Assembly (NCBI GenBank): GCA_028829895.1
Contig: CM054178.1
Span: 101,980,058 to 102,044,057, forward strand
Origin: Sinotaia quadrata
Taxonomy: Eukaryota > Mollusca > Gastropoda > Architaenioglossa > Viviparidae
Length of the DNA: 64,000 bases
Reading direction: 5' to 3'
Shown: positions 22,700 to 34,109 of the stretch, piece after piece
Layout: every line of letters starts with the position of its first letter
How positions within the stretch are numbered: the stretch's first letter is position 1
Notes under the pieces: generated by a model
The model's input: the letters and a program-made list of their open reading frames with translations, nothing else
Databases searched by the model: none
Told to the model about the DNA's origin: nothing
Program-made: the position numbers and the translations under genes

Positions 22700-23095
22700 T
22701 CTGGGAGCACTTCACACGATTTGTTGATTAAGTTTCCTGGCATGGCATTATCATTTAATATGGATAGACAGAGCCTTTGAAATCGTCACACTATCTCATA
22801 CCAGTAAGTCACACGATTTGTTGAGGAAGTTCCCTGGCTATGACATTATCACAATATAGTTAAACCGAACCTTTAAAACCGACACACCATCTGGTACCAA
22901 TAAGTCACAATTTATTGAGCGGGGTGTGTGGGGGAGAGAGAGAGAGGCATGACATTATCATAGATTGGATAGACCCAGACTTTAAAATCGTCAAACGATC
23001 TGGTACCAGCAAGTCACACGTTTAGTTGAAGGAGGTCCCAAGGCGTGAAATAATCGTATTATGAACAGACCGAGCCTTTAGCGTAGTCTTCACAA
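22700..23095. repeat. ~96-109-bp tandem repeat, about 4 copies
   Basis: AAGTCACACGATTTGTTGA, a GGCATGGCATTATCA block and CACACTATCTGGTACCA recur from about 22713, 22810, 22906 and 23015. The hAT element sits at its left edge. Confidence 0.8.
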
Positions 23096-23222
23096 AAGAA
23101 ATTCATTCCAGTGGTTGTTGCGCTTACCTAGCTTAAAATTATGAATATAGTCATCGAAGATGGTATTGTTACTAATATTTCAGCAATCTTCTTTGGCATT
23201 TGGCATTTAATTTTTTTTTAAG

Positions 23223-23413
23223 GGTGGCTGAAGATTCGGATAATTTATCGTCTGGCTAATGTTCGTTTCTGTAACTGTTTTCACTGGTGCCAGACCCCGA
23301 AGAGAGTGACAGAAAAAAGAGGCAGCACCGAGAGTGAAAACAGACCTCGGGTGGGGAAAGGGCTTTTGACAGGGCGTTGCCCGCTGTTTGGGTCTTGCAT
23401 GAATCTGAGCTGA
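23223..23413 (+). CDS. Weak candidate terminal coding exon with paired cysteines
   Basis: A strong acceptor (nine T then AAG) ends at 23222 and a second (TTTTCACTGGTGCCAG) at 23293. One frame is open from the first acceptor to TGA 23411-23413. It includes VRFCNCFHWCQTPKRVTEKR and, near the end, LLTGRCPLFGSCMNLS. Dibasic sites and a C-x5-C loop are reminiscent of a secreted peptide precursor, but I recognise no family. There is no AATAAA close by. The open length of about 60 codons is within chance in this AT-rich window. Confidence 0.2.
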
Positions 23414-23439
23414 GCAAATTTCATGACAACTCTGTTTAA

Positions 23440-24371
23440 TGTGTTACATATTGCAGTTTCAGTGTGTATACAATTTTACATCATTGCAAGCTCCATTATG
23501 TATATTATTGATACATTCAGTGAGTGTCGTGTTACATCATTGCAAGCTCCACTGTGTATTAAGATAAATGATTGTAAACTTCATTAGATGCAATGTGCAA
23601 CATTACCACAAATTCCACTGAGTTTGTTAAATTATTGCAATTTTCATTGTGTACAATTATTGCTTTGTTCTACTGTGTATTGCGTTTATTTATTGCAAGT
23701 TCCACTTTGTGCACTTTACTATAGCGTTACGAACTTCACTGTGTGTTCCACGTTAAATTATTGCAAGTTCCCTGTGTGTTCCACGTAAACAAAATTATTG
23801 CAAATTTTCTGTGTGTTCCTTATTAAATTATTGCAAATTCATTGTCCACGGTAATTTTTTGTGTTCCAAGTTAAATTATTGCAAATTTCACTTGTTTTGA
23901 ATAATCTGATTTACATTACTGTACGATAGACTTGTTCCGAGTCTTGTTTGCAATGTGTTACTTACTGTCAGATTCACTGTGCTATGTATTACATTGCTGC
24001 AAACTTTTGCAATATTGCAAACTTCACTCTATTTATCATGCTACACCATTTCAAGCTCTTTTGTTTGACCAGTGTTGTGCTCTTGCAAAATCACTGTGTG
24101 CTGTGTTACAGCATTACAAGCTCCGCAGAATATACAATGCCACGTTTTTGTAAGTTTCACTGAGTGTAATGTATTATGCTTGACAAACCGCGTTATGTGT
24201 ACTGTGTTATGATGCTGCAAGTTCCTTTATTTGCAATGTGTTTGTCAAGTCGCATTATGTGTACTATATATATATTGCAAGTTCCCTTGTTTGTAGTGCT
24301 CTATTATTGCAGTTTCACTGTTTACACAGGGATACACTCTTGCAAGCTGCGCTCTTTGTGTGTTTGTGTGT

Positions 24372-24426
<55 letters not shown>

Positions 24427-25755
24427 GTGTTGTAGTCTTAAAAGCTTCCATGTGTGTACTGAGAGATATTTTTCAAACTCCAAAGGTATACTGAGTTGCA
24501 TTCTTGCAAACCCAATCATGTGTACTGAGTTATGTATTTGCAAGTTTCTGTGCGTAAATTGGGTTAAATGTTTACAAAGGCCACTGTGTGTACTGTTGTT
24601 TTCTTACCACCTCCATTTCTAATACTAAGTTATTGCAGTCTTCTTGTGTGATGCATTTAGTGGTGAGCTACTTCTTGTATAATCTCCATTTTAAGTACTT
24701 TGCAATCTTCGCAATGTAAGACGTATGTATAATTTCCATTTTATGTACTTTGCAATCTTCTCCATTTTATATACTTTGCGATCTTCTCCATTTTATGTAC
24801 TTTGCAATCTTTTCCATTTTATTCTTCTCCATTTTATGTACTTTGCAATCTTCGCTATGTGAGACGTATGTGTAATTTTTGTGTGCAATCGTCAATTTGT
24901 GTACTGTATTGCGATATTGCAGTCTTCATTGTGACGTGTTAATTCGTGTACACTCTCCATTGCAAGTACTGTGATATGCTATAACAATCTCCATTTGTGA
25001 CGTGTGTTGCATGAATACTTGTACATTTTCCATTAATTGTACTGTTGTTATGTGCATTGTGCTAATTCAAGAATAATCTCCTTTGTTTTTATAAGTTATG
25101 TTACTGCAATTTTGAATTATGGGATGTATTGTTAATTCGTGTACAGTCTCCATGAAAGTGGTACACTTAGTTATTCCAATCTTCATTGGCTGGGGTGGGT
25201 TGTGTTCAATTTTGTACATTCCATTTTGCATATTTCGTTACGGTTTTGCAATCTCTGTCGTGCGTTGTGTTCATTCTCGTAAGTCCCCATTGTGTATACT
25301 ACGTTACGTTACAGTAATCTTCATTGTGTATACTACGTTATTGTAAATCTTCATTGTGTATACTACGTTACTGTAATCTCCATTGTGTATACTACGCTAT
25401 GTTACTGAAAATCTCCATGTGAATACTGCGTAACGTTACTGCAAATCTCTATTGTGAATAGCATAACGTTACTGCAAATCTCCATTATGAATACTTCGTA
25501 ACGTAACTACAAATCTCCATTGTGTATACTACGTTACGTTACTGCAAATCTCTATTGTGAATACTGTGTAAAGTTACTACAAATCTCCATTGTGTATACT
25601 ACGTAACTGCAAATCTCCATCGTCTATACTATGTTACATTACTGAAAATCTCTCGTGTGTACTACGTTACGCTACTGCAATCTCCATCGTGTGGCGTGTG
25701 TTGCGTTCATTCTCGCACACTCCATTGCGAACACAGTACTGCTTTCTTGCTATCT
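23440..25755. repeat. 2.3-kb array of ~30-45-bp degenerate units
   Basis: The unit is built from (A)TTGCAAG/ATCTCCATTGTGTA plus TACTACGTTACGTTACTG. At the left it reads as ATTGCAAGTTCCACTGTGTA-type copies. At the right (25300-25680) it is a cleaner form, CTGCAAATCTCCATTGTGTA then TACTACGTTACGTTA. It includes a (TG)n tract at 24357-24426. All frames here are repeat-derived. Confidence 0.88.
24357..24426. repeat. (TG)n microsatellite
   Basis: About 70 bp of almost pure TG within the larger array. Confidence 0.96.
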
Positions 25756-25772
25756 CCAATGTTTTATTACAG

Positions 25773-25868
25773 GAAGACAGCGCTGACAGTGAGCCACGGA
25801 TCTCTTCTCTAGAGATAGGCCCTACTGTTACGCACCCTGAGCATGATCTCTCGCACCGTGCCGAGTGA
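25773..25868 (+). CDS. Candidate C-terminal coding exon
   Basis: An acceptor (CAATGTTTTATTACAG) ends at 25772, directly after the 2.3-kb array. The phase-0 frame reads EDSADSEPRISSLEIGPTVT then HPEHDLSHRAE and stops at TGA 25866-25868. The segment is richer in GC and codon-like compared with both neighbours, and is hydrophilic like many cytoplasmic tails. No family is recognisable from 31 residues. An embedded GTGAGC could be a decoy donor. The upstream exon is not identified. Confidence 0.33.
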   Translation, partial: EDSADSEPRISSLEIGPTVTHPEHDLSHRAE

Positions 25869-26059
25869 TTTTGGAAGTACTTCTATGGAGTTAATCTGCC
25901 ACTACCAGACCTATGTTGTAGCAGGAGTCAGTTAAAGACTTGCAGAGCTGTTAAAATTTCACTCGCGTGAGCTCGTATCTTCTCCATGACAATCACGTTC
26001 TTGGACCGGGTATTGTCATGAGTCACGTGATGACAGTGACTGTACTACTAGTTTAATAT

Positions 26060-26273
26060 CTGCGTCTCTCTCTCTCACACACACACATACACAATACATA
26101 GACATATACCCTCGCAAATCATACATACACATACACATACAATCAAACACGCATGCACACACACAGTCTCTCACACACACTCTAAGACACACATACGCAC
26201 AAACAAACACACTCAGGCACACAAACAAACAAATGAAAAACAGACACCTCCTCTCAGATACGCACTCACTCTT

Positions 26274-26285
<12 letters not shown>
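26060..26285. repeat. CA/CT-rich low-complexity region
   Basis: Mixed ACAC, ATACAC and CTCTCT tracts without a fixed unit; the 121-codon minus-strand frame is low-complexity. Confidence 0.85.
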
Positions 26286-26308
<23 letters not shown>

Positions 26309-26700
26309 GACACATGTACACTCTTACACGCACAAACACGCTTTCCCTCGCTCTCTTACACACACAAACACACGTACACACACAAACACGCTTTCCCTCG
26401 CTCTCTCACACACACAGACACGTACACACACAAACATGCTTTCCCTCGCTCTCTCACACACACAGACACACGTACACTCTAACAAACACAAACACGCTTT
26501 CCCTCGCTCTCTCACACACACAGACCCACGTACACTCTTAAACACACAAACACGCTTTCCCTCGCTCTCTCACACACACATAGACACACGCACACTCTTA
26601 CACACACAAACATGTTTTCCCTCGCTCTCTCACAAACACAGACACACATATACTCTTACACACACAAACACGCTTTCCCTCGCTCTCTCACACAGTCGCA
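26286..26700. repeat. 48-60-bp minisatellite of CA-rich units, 7-8 copies
   Basis: CTTTCCCTCGCTCTCT anchors fall at 26341, 26391, 26439, 26497, 26555, 26615 and 26673, separated by variable (CA)n segments. Confidence 0.93.
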
Positions 26701-26884
26701 AACACACTTAAATACAGACACACAAATTTACAGTTCTACATACATCGTACTGCGCTGTTTTATTGTATTTAGTTGTAATGGCGGACTTCGAGAAAACTGC
26801 TCACCTGACATTTAATGAGAGGAGGAATATAAGATCTTATTTCACTCATTTCCCCCCTGTCATGGTCACTTATTTAGAGTAGTT

Positions 26885-27012
26885 AGTAGCTCAAAGATAA
26901 TTACGAATTAACTAGTAGTGTTTACTGTACTATTTAACTGAAAGTCCTATGAACAGTACTCAAAGATAAATAGGAATTAACTAGTAGTGTTCACTGTACT
27001 ATTTAACTGAAC
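26885..27012. repeat. ~66-bp direct duplication
   Basis: CTCAAAGATAATTACGAATT, AACTAGTAGTGTTTACTGTA and CTATTTAACTGAA occur twice in tandem. Confidence 0.88.
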
Positions 27013-27394
27013 AGTAGAACAAAGGCCAATGTAGGTGAAACAGTTCAAGTCTTGTAGAGAGTTATATAATTGCCAATAATAAAGACAGTAAACTGTTTTG
27101 ACGAAATGTAGCAATATAATTACAGGCAAAATACATTGTTTGACAATAGTAATATATTTGCAAATAGTGTGAAATACTCATGCAACGATAACAGCTAATT
27201 TGCAGTCTAGGACGGGAGATACGTGCCAGTTATCGACAACTAATTAATCAAAATCATTTCAAAAATCTGTATGATGTATAAGATCTTGGCTTTCTTGAGT
27301 TTGTTAGTCGGACTGAATTGGACTCATAGAAAACATTTAAAGTAATCTTTACTGTGTTCGTACCTTTGTGATTCCTTTCGTAGATACGTGATGT

Positions 27395-27695
27395 GTTAAA
27401 ATAGGAAAAATACCGCATTTCTCCTCTGACAATGTTTTTACTGGGTGAAATACCGCATTTCTCCTTTGATAATGTTTTTTTACAGGGTGAAATACCGCAT
27501 GTCTCCTTTGACAATGACGTTTTTTCTTGAGAAAAATAGAGCATTTCTCCTTTGACAGAGTTGTCTTTACTGGACGAAATATCGCCTTTCTCCTTTGACA
27601 ATATTTTCTTTACTGGGTAAAATACCTCATTTCTCCATTAGCAGTGTTTTCTTTACTGGGTAAAAATACCTCATTTCTCCATTAAGAATGCTGAT
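27395..27695. repeat. 40-43-bp minisatellite, about 7 copies
   Basis: AAATACCGCATTTCTCCTTT followed by GACAATGTTTTTTTACTGGGTG recurs from about 27408 (next starts 27451 and 27493). The minus-strand frame is repeat-derived. Confidence 0.9.
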
Positions 27696-28320
27696 TTTTT
27701 TTTTTTTACATGCATAAATTAGAGTTTAAACATTAGAGTTTAAGGCAGAACACTACATACAACAAAACGCTTGCACGCTTCTTTTTTTTTTTTTAATTTA
27801 AAAAACAGCTTCCTACCATGAAAACAAATTTCCTTGCTATAGATAAACAGCGGAATCATGTGACTGAAAGACAAAACTATAATCTGCTACTTATGGAGTT
27901 GACAAGCAAATCTACTATTTGTTTTTCGCTCTCAAACAAGTAACTAAGCATTGACACAACTGAAGTAAGAGACATTTAACATTTTTGTTTGCTTTAAGTT
28001 TAAAAAGTCTCCGAGGTCGTGCGATGGATTGGACGAAAAGGTCAAATACGTCAGCTATTTGAGGGAAAGATAAAAATAAGATGCGCGAGAAATAGTGACA
28101 AGGGTTGATGACATAATTAGAGACTTCTACCAGTGAAAATACGACAAATATTCCACTTCTAAAAATGTAAAATTAATATCGTCTAAACCCGACTTTTCGG
28201 ATCTTACCTTATTTATGAGTTGAGATGATAACGCGATTTGTGGGTTTGTTTCTCACTTCTTGATATTATACAGCAATGTATTGTTGCTAAGCAGTCTTCT
28301 AGCGCATGTAACCACAGCAA
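27696..28320. other. Non-repetitive AT-rich DNA
   Basis: T-runs at 27690-27705 and 27782-27795. A minus-strand donor-like AAG|GTAAGA near 28207 has no supportable exon behind it. Confidence 0.4.
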
Positions 28321-28324
28321 CACA

Positions 28325-28500
28325 GGCCCTAAGCTCTAGATGTGCACACAGACCATAGACGCGCACACAGACCATAGACGTGCACACAGGCCATAGACGT
28401 GCACACATGCCATAGACGTGCACACAGGCTTCCACGTGCATACAGATCTACATATAGGCACAGGCTGTACATGTGCACATAGACCCTACATGCGTGCACA
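28325..28500. repeat. 18-22-bp minisatellite (CCATAGACGTGCACACAG), about 8 copies
   Basis: Short array grading at the right into CATGTGCACA-type variants. Downstream to 28960 the sequence remains CA/CATA-rich. Confidence 0.88.
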
Positions 28501-29069
28501 GACACATGCTGAAGTAGTGGCATGCAGACACGAATGCATTGCCTTCGCCTCGACTTCTATAACTACTTACAAAAGCAGTCGTGTATACACATGCACTCAC
28601 GATTACATACAAGAATACATTTCAGCATTACACAAGCACACGCACGCACGCATTCATACATTTATGGAAACTGTCCAAGTTAACACAGAAACAGACGCAT
28701 TCATCTAAATAGTACGCACACATATGTAATCACATTCTACTGCAGAATTTATTTAAACACACCTACCGATGCAAACAATACTTCACAACAAACACACATA
28801 ACACGAACACACTCAAATACATACTCCCACGTCCACACTCATAAACACCAATTATTAGAGATGTTACACATTCTCATACTCTAACACACACACATACACA
28901 CACACACACTCATGCACGCACGCATACACACAAATAAGTTCGGATGAAAGTTGTGTATCTATATACAAACAAAACGTTTACAAAATCGTAAACAAAACTG
29001 GAAGGAGTGAGGACGAAATTTACGACAGCAAAGTTACATAACTCTCTGACAATTCTAGAGAATGGAAGA

Positions 29070-29075
29070 TTTATT
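29070..29075 (-). terminator. Polyadenylation signal AATAAA
   Basis: AATAAA on the minus strand, about 11 nt past the stop codon of the candidate exon at 29086-29215. Confidence 0.35.
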
Positions 29076-29085
29076 GTAATTTTTC

Positions 29086-29215
29086 TCAGTAGCCTCCTCC
29101 ACGTTTAACCACCATCATGCCCTTCTGGCACTCCGTTCTACAGTGCATGCAACATTTGGTACCCTTGATTATGTATTTCTTGGATCTCTGGAAACACTCA
29201 TCAAATGCAGTATGA
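29086..29215 (-). CDS. Candidate cysteine-rich terminal exon
   Basis: On the minus strand one frame reads HTAFDECFQRSKKYIIKGTK then CCMHCRTECQKGMMVVKRGG, ending Y and TGA (29086-29088). It has five cysteines (C-x13-CC-x2-C-x3-C) and many lysines. AATAAA follows about 11 nt after the stop. A possible acceptor (AAAG, exon from 29215) follows a pyrimidine-rich stretch (29224-29270); TAA at 29218-29220 shows the frame cannot extend further. The other frames are closed. The CC-x2-C pattern faintly recalls TNF-receptor-like cysteine modules, but the similarity is too short to name a family. A secreted cysteine-rich protein is the natural guess. Upstream exons would lie at higher coordinates. Confidence 0.4.
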
Positions 29216-29860
29216 CTTTAGCTATGGGGAACTTAAGGGAGGAAAGAGTATTCATGAAATGGGTGGAAGGAGGGATCTACACATTTTCGTAACGCAAGTT
29301 ATTTCGTCCTTATCGTCCGCTTGTCAGCTGCAAACCGTCATGACGTCACTATATTGAACTAATCACTAATTGTGACAGCGCCTGCAGAGGGAAGTGGTAA
29401 TGTGTGTCACCTCTTTGACCTGACTCTGATATTATTTACTTAAAATAAAATGCGCTCAGGTCAACACACACACACACACACACACACGCCCAGCCACCAC
29501 CGTATGAAAACACTCTCTCCTTTTCCGGCCTACCCCTCCCTCTCATCTCTACCCATGCCTCGAACTCGTCCGTTTGTGTGGAGCTATTAAAACACGGCAA
29601 TTAGTGTGTAGGAGATAAGAACAGTGTGTGAACTAGTACAAGAAATAGGACTGCATGCGCGACTCACACACGCTTACGTGTTTATGTGTTGGTATTTGTG
29701 TCCGACTGTATGAAAGAGTGTGTGGGTAAGTGTACATGTGTATGTGTAGGAGAAAAGGGTGGTGGGCTTTTGCCTGAATATTTGGCTGTGAGAATGCACG
29801 TATATTGACGCATTGAGTATACCTGTGCAAATGGGCACTTATGATGCAACGTTATTAACG
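29216..29860. other. Non-repetitive DNA with a short (CA)n
   Basis: CRE octamer at 29341-29348 and (CA)n at 29465-29487. No other gene feature supported. Confidence 0.4.
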
Positions 29861-29865
29861 TATGT

Positions 29866-29928
29866 ATATATTCCAAGAATAATGTATATAGACCAAGAAT
29901 AATGTATATAGACCAAGAATAACGTTGC
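29866..29928. repeat. 20-bp repeat, 3 copies
   Basis: ATAATGTATATAGACCAAGA recurs at 20-bp spacing. Confidence 0.85.
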
Positions 29929-30011
29929 ATATTTATTTAACAAAGAAGCTATAGAGTAACGGCATCGCTGAACGAATTAATGACAGAACTCAGCGTCATC
30001 ACATCACTGTT

Positions 30012-30013
<2 letters not shown>

Positions 30014-30047
<34 letters not shown>

Positions 30048-30165
30048 TGAGGAATTTAGTTAGAGAGTGAAAGAGTTGGAGGAGGAGGGGAAGAAGAGAA
30101 AGGAATGGGGGGGGGAGAGAGAGAGAGAGAAATAGAGAGAATGAAAGACGGACAGACGAAGAAGG
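30014..30165. repeat. (CA)n followed by a GA-rich purine tract
   Basis: CA dinucleotides at about 30014-30047, then GGAGGAGGGG and GGGGGGAGAGAGAGAGA purine sequence to about 30165. Confidence 0.9.
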
Positions 30166-30439
30166 ACAGAGAAAATGACAGCAGTGATAATAAATTAGAA
30201 CAGTTATACAACAACCTCTTGTCTCATTTTAATATTATAAACTGTGCGTCATTCATTGCATTATAATATTTGTAGATATATCATGCATAGTTCGTACTAA
30301 ATGTAATTTTAGCAAATTGTAGATATTATAATTATATTCATAATTCATCAGGTTTAGGTATTACTATGAGTTTCAATAGAAGTGTACATTATATTTTATA
30401 AGAAATGTATTTATGTTCCCTCATTTTTTACGACATTAT

Positions 30440-30810
30440 GCACTTCTCAAATCAATGCATAAAGCATGTAGCACCTCACATGTCAGTGCATAAAGCGCGT
30501 AGCATTTCAATGCCAAATGCACAACGCGTGTAATACGTCAAATGTCAATGATACGACGCGAGAAAAGTTACATGTCATAGTAAAAGACATGAAATACATC
30601 TCATTGTGTAAGTTGAGAAATACATCATAAAATAATAATTTGTGAAACGCGTCACGTGTCATAGCATTATTGTGAAAACGCGTCACATATTGCTAAAAAA
30701 AAAAAAGTGAAGCGCGTCACACATCATAACATAAAATGTGGACAATGAATGGCACATATAGTCTAGTATAAGATGTGGGCAATGAATGGCACATATAGTC
30801 TATGGGCAAT
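30440..30810. repeat. Degenerate ~35-bp repeat (CGCGTCACATGTCATA-like)
   Basis: Variants of AAAGCGTGTAGCACGTCACA and TGTCAATGCATAA recur about ten times with indels; AATGAATGGCACATATAGTC is duplicated near 30746-30800. Confidence 0.7.
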
Positions 30811-30826
30811 GTTATATGTCATAAAG

Positions 30827-30929
30827 CAGAGTTTCTAAACCGGACTTCTGCATGAGTTCGCTACGGGTTCCCAGAGGCATGAAAATTATTTCAATGGTTC
30901 CTTCAGGGTAAAAAGTTTGAGAAAGGCTG
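30827..30929 (+). mobile_element. 103-bp hAT-type MITE
   Basis: The left end CAGAGTTTCTAAACC and right end GTTTGAGAAAGGCTG are inverted copies with mismatches (right end reversed: CAGCCTTTCTCAAAC). The interior contains GGGTTCCCAGAGGC and GGTTCCTTCAGGGTAAAAA, typical of small hAT-Charlie MITEs. Flanking octamers TCATAAAG and ATATAAAA agree at 5 of 8 positions, so the duplication has decayed or is only approximate. Confidence 0.6.
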
Positions 30930-31058
30930 ATATAAAAATGTGGACATCATCTTAGTATAAGAGGCTTCTACAGCTACCCAAGAGTGTATATACTTAAACC
31001 AATTGTAGGTTTTACGGCGATACCTGTACAAATGATAGTCAAAGGTTTCTTAGATGGC

Positions 31059-31072
31059 GGGGGGGGGGGGGG
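31059..31072. repeat. G14 homopolymer
   Basis: Run of 14 G followed by AGAGAGAGCGAGAGAGA. Length may be affected by sequencing error. Confidence 0.9.
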
Positions 31073-31426
31073 AGAGAGCGAGAGAGAACGGAGTAGCAAA
31101 ATAAAAGTGCAGAAAATAAAATATCATATGCCTCCGGAACAAAATCTTATATTACGGACAAACTATAGCTACTTTATTTTTTCTTCTTAAGCCATAGACT
31201 TTTCAGTCTCTGCGTAGTGACTGTATTACATTTTTCCTTTTACTAACGGACTTTAGACACGGTCTCAGTCTGTCTTAATGGTTAGATTTAGAACTGCTTG
31301 AGCCCATGACCTCCATCCCTACACCCCCTTCCTTCTAATTGGCTGAGAGTACAGACTTTCATCAAGCATTAAAAAAAAAATTAAAAGTCTATGTTTATGT
31401 ACAAGTGACTCTCACCGTATGAGGGT

Positions 31427-31540
31427 GTGACATATACATTGCTTTTGAAAGCAGACATATATATTTGTGACATATACATTGCTTTTGAAAGCAGGCAGAT
31501 ATATTTGTGACATATACATTGCTTTTGAAAGCAGGGGTAA
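31427..31540. repeat. 40-bp tandem repeat, 3 copies
   Basis: TGTGACATATACATTGCTTT then TGAAAGCAGACATATATATT repeats three times. Confidence 0.93.
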
Positions 31541-32189
31541 GGAGTAGATGACATACATGTGACTGGAGAAAGGGAATTTCAAATAAAATGTTGAAATTAG
31601 AGTTCATACTCACGTGATGCTTCAAGCTCGGGAGGCACATCTTACATCACTATTAGCCCGCCCACATTTGGTCAGTCTGTTTCGCAGTCCTGGCAACAGG
31701 CTTATTCACTGTTCATGCTAAAAGGTCCACAACTAGAACAAATATATCCTTCGCCTGTATACAGGAACTAATTGTTTCATGTCCATAGTCCACTGATCTG
31801 TATTCCTAGCCGGAAACGGGTGCACTACGGATACCAGTAATTGGAAGTGACTTATCCAGTGACGGTCAATGACAACTGACCATCAAAAGCTGTTGTTTGT
31901 TTCGTGCTTATATGGACAGAGAGACATCGGGGGTTTAGAAATTGTCAGTTATCTCTCTCACTCTCTCTGAATTGAATCCCTTCGACAAATTTTTGCTCGT
32001 GCGTGACTACAATAATATCCATCAAAAACAGAAAATCGAAGGCTGCCGTCTCTAACAGCTGCACCGAATAAACGACCTGGTTGGTGCAAATGACTCCATG
32101 ACTGGAGACAAACATTTATCCGGTCTGACCTGTCTGTGAACAACTTCAGAAGATCTCGCACAACTATCACTCAACTTTATGGGGCCATA
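31541..32189. other. Non-repetitive DNA upstream of a CpG-rich segment
   Basis: On the minus strand, ATG at 31640 opens a short frame (MCLPSLKHH) that meets a GTGAGT donor near 31613. This might be a first coding exon driven from the CpG-rich segment at 32190-32600, but nine codons cannot support a gene call. Confidence 0.2.
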
Positions 32190-32600
32190 CTTGCAGCCCC
32201 TTCACTGAAAACTCGCGCGCGAAACAGTGCACTCAGTAACACACACTCAGAGGTGCTGACGAAACAACGAACAAGCGGCTGACGATTCAGTTACAGACAC
32301 TTCACCGTACTGACAAGAGGCAATGATTAACAGCTGACGAGAAAGCATTACGCCTCACATACGCGATATTTTCGTACAGCTGAGCATGGTATCCGACATC
32401 ACCGAGACCACGCCGCTCGGAATCGAACGGCAACTGTTCGCGAAACAACAACAATTAAGGCAACACCGGGAGTATTGTTTACCAGCCTAGATGAAACAAA
32501 CAGTCGTCATCAGAGTTCTGAGGTTAACCAAATCGATCGTGCCGCCATACCTATCGCCCCGTCCCGTCTGCCGCACTTTCAAAACGCACTTTCTGCAGCT
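32190..32600. promoter_or_regulatory. CpG-rich, promoter-like segment
   Basis: I count about 33 CpG in roughly 410 bp (including CGCGCGCG near 32214 and a dense cluster at 32401-32460), slightly above expectation for its near-50% GC. Most of the surrounding DNA is AT-rich with few CpG. No repeat and no long frame is present. The composition fits a promoter or first-exon region. Direction is unknown; minus-strand transcription would lead toward the candidate exon at 29 kb. Confidence 0.3.
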
Positions 32601-32718
32601 GAATGAATACCCACTTGGCTTTTTGAATATTGCTACTTGATGCGAGTCGGTGTGGAGTGAGTGCCTGTGCTGAGAACACGGTAGGGAATGAAAGGTCTTG
32701 CGTAAACTGGAAAAGAAA

Positions 32719-32788
<70 letters not shown>
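32719..32788. repeat. (CA)n microsatellite
   Basis: About 70 bp of pure CA. Confidence 0.98.
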
Positions 32789-33017
32789 TTCAGAGCCGAG
32801 AGTTTGGGACTGTCCGTTTGGTTCTGAAACGCTAAAGCAGCGGTGTAAGTGCCGGCTAAACGGTTTGCTAGCCTTAACGTAAACTGTTCTAATTACTGAG
32901 TGTAACATCCGTGCCTTTATCGCTTGTACAGCTAATATGCAGTGCCGACTGCAGCAATCTAGTTCTCGAAACTAAATGCTAGCTCTGCTACTCTGGTGCA
33001 AAGATGTTTCCGTCACT

Positions 33018-33044
33018 GATGTGTGTGTGTGTGTGTGTGTGTGC
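33018..33044. repeat. (GT)n microsatellite
   Basis: Short GT tract following CACTGAT. Confidence 0.95.
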
Positions 33045-33308
33045 AGGCCGTCTCGTTTCTTTTAGGCGCGGTAGTTTATTACCTGTGATAACTGATACTA
33101 TACATGCGTACTTTCTGGAGCGCAGACAGAGAGAAAGGCTTTCTACCTGTACATCTCTGGCCTAACATCGGCTGAACACAGACCGGCCCCGAACTTTGTG
33201 CGATATTTGTTTGATGTTACTGCGAGCCCAGAAAAAAAAAAAGACTATTCCAGCATCAGGAATCGTATCAGGCTGAACCTCTTAGGTACCTATATTATGT
33301 CATGAAAA

Positions 33309-33730
<422 letters not shown>

Positions 33731-33731
33731 G

Positions 33732-33848
33732 AATACCATTTCAGATATTTTTATATCATTTCAGATATTTTTATACCTTTTCAGATAGTTTTATACCATT
33801 TCAGATAGTTTTATACCATTTCAGATATTTTTATACCATTTCCAATAG
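33732..33848. repeat. 20-bp minisatellite (ATACCATTTCAGATAGTTTT), about 6 copies
   Basis: ACCATTTCAGATATTTTTAT-type units in tandem. Confidence 0.92.
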
Positions 33849-34109
33849 CTAGAAACATTTCTACTTAAGATTCATAATTTCTCAGACTTCTAGGGAAGGG
33901 AGAGGAAAGGGAAATGCAAACAAGTTTGTTTCATATGTAATCCGAGTACAAATTTACATATTTTCACCCGGATTCCATCAGTGAAACTCTAGTGAATAAT
34001 TTAATTTGATTTCTGAAGAGAAATCAAGCGAGTAAGTTTTTAAAACCTAGCTAGTAAAAAGCAAGCATCTAGCGTTTACTAAAAACATTATGACATCAGG
34101 CCCAGCCAT

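Noticed and set aside
26759..26811. Minus-strand terminal exon (acceptor TCAG, short frame VSSFLEVRHYN, AATAAA)
   Set aside because: Only 11 codons and a competing open frame; the AATAAA in AT-rich DNA is not discriminating.
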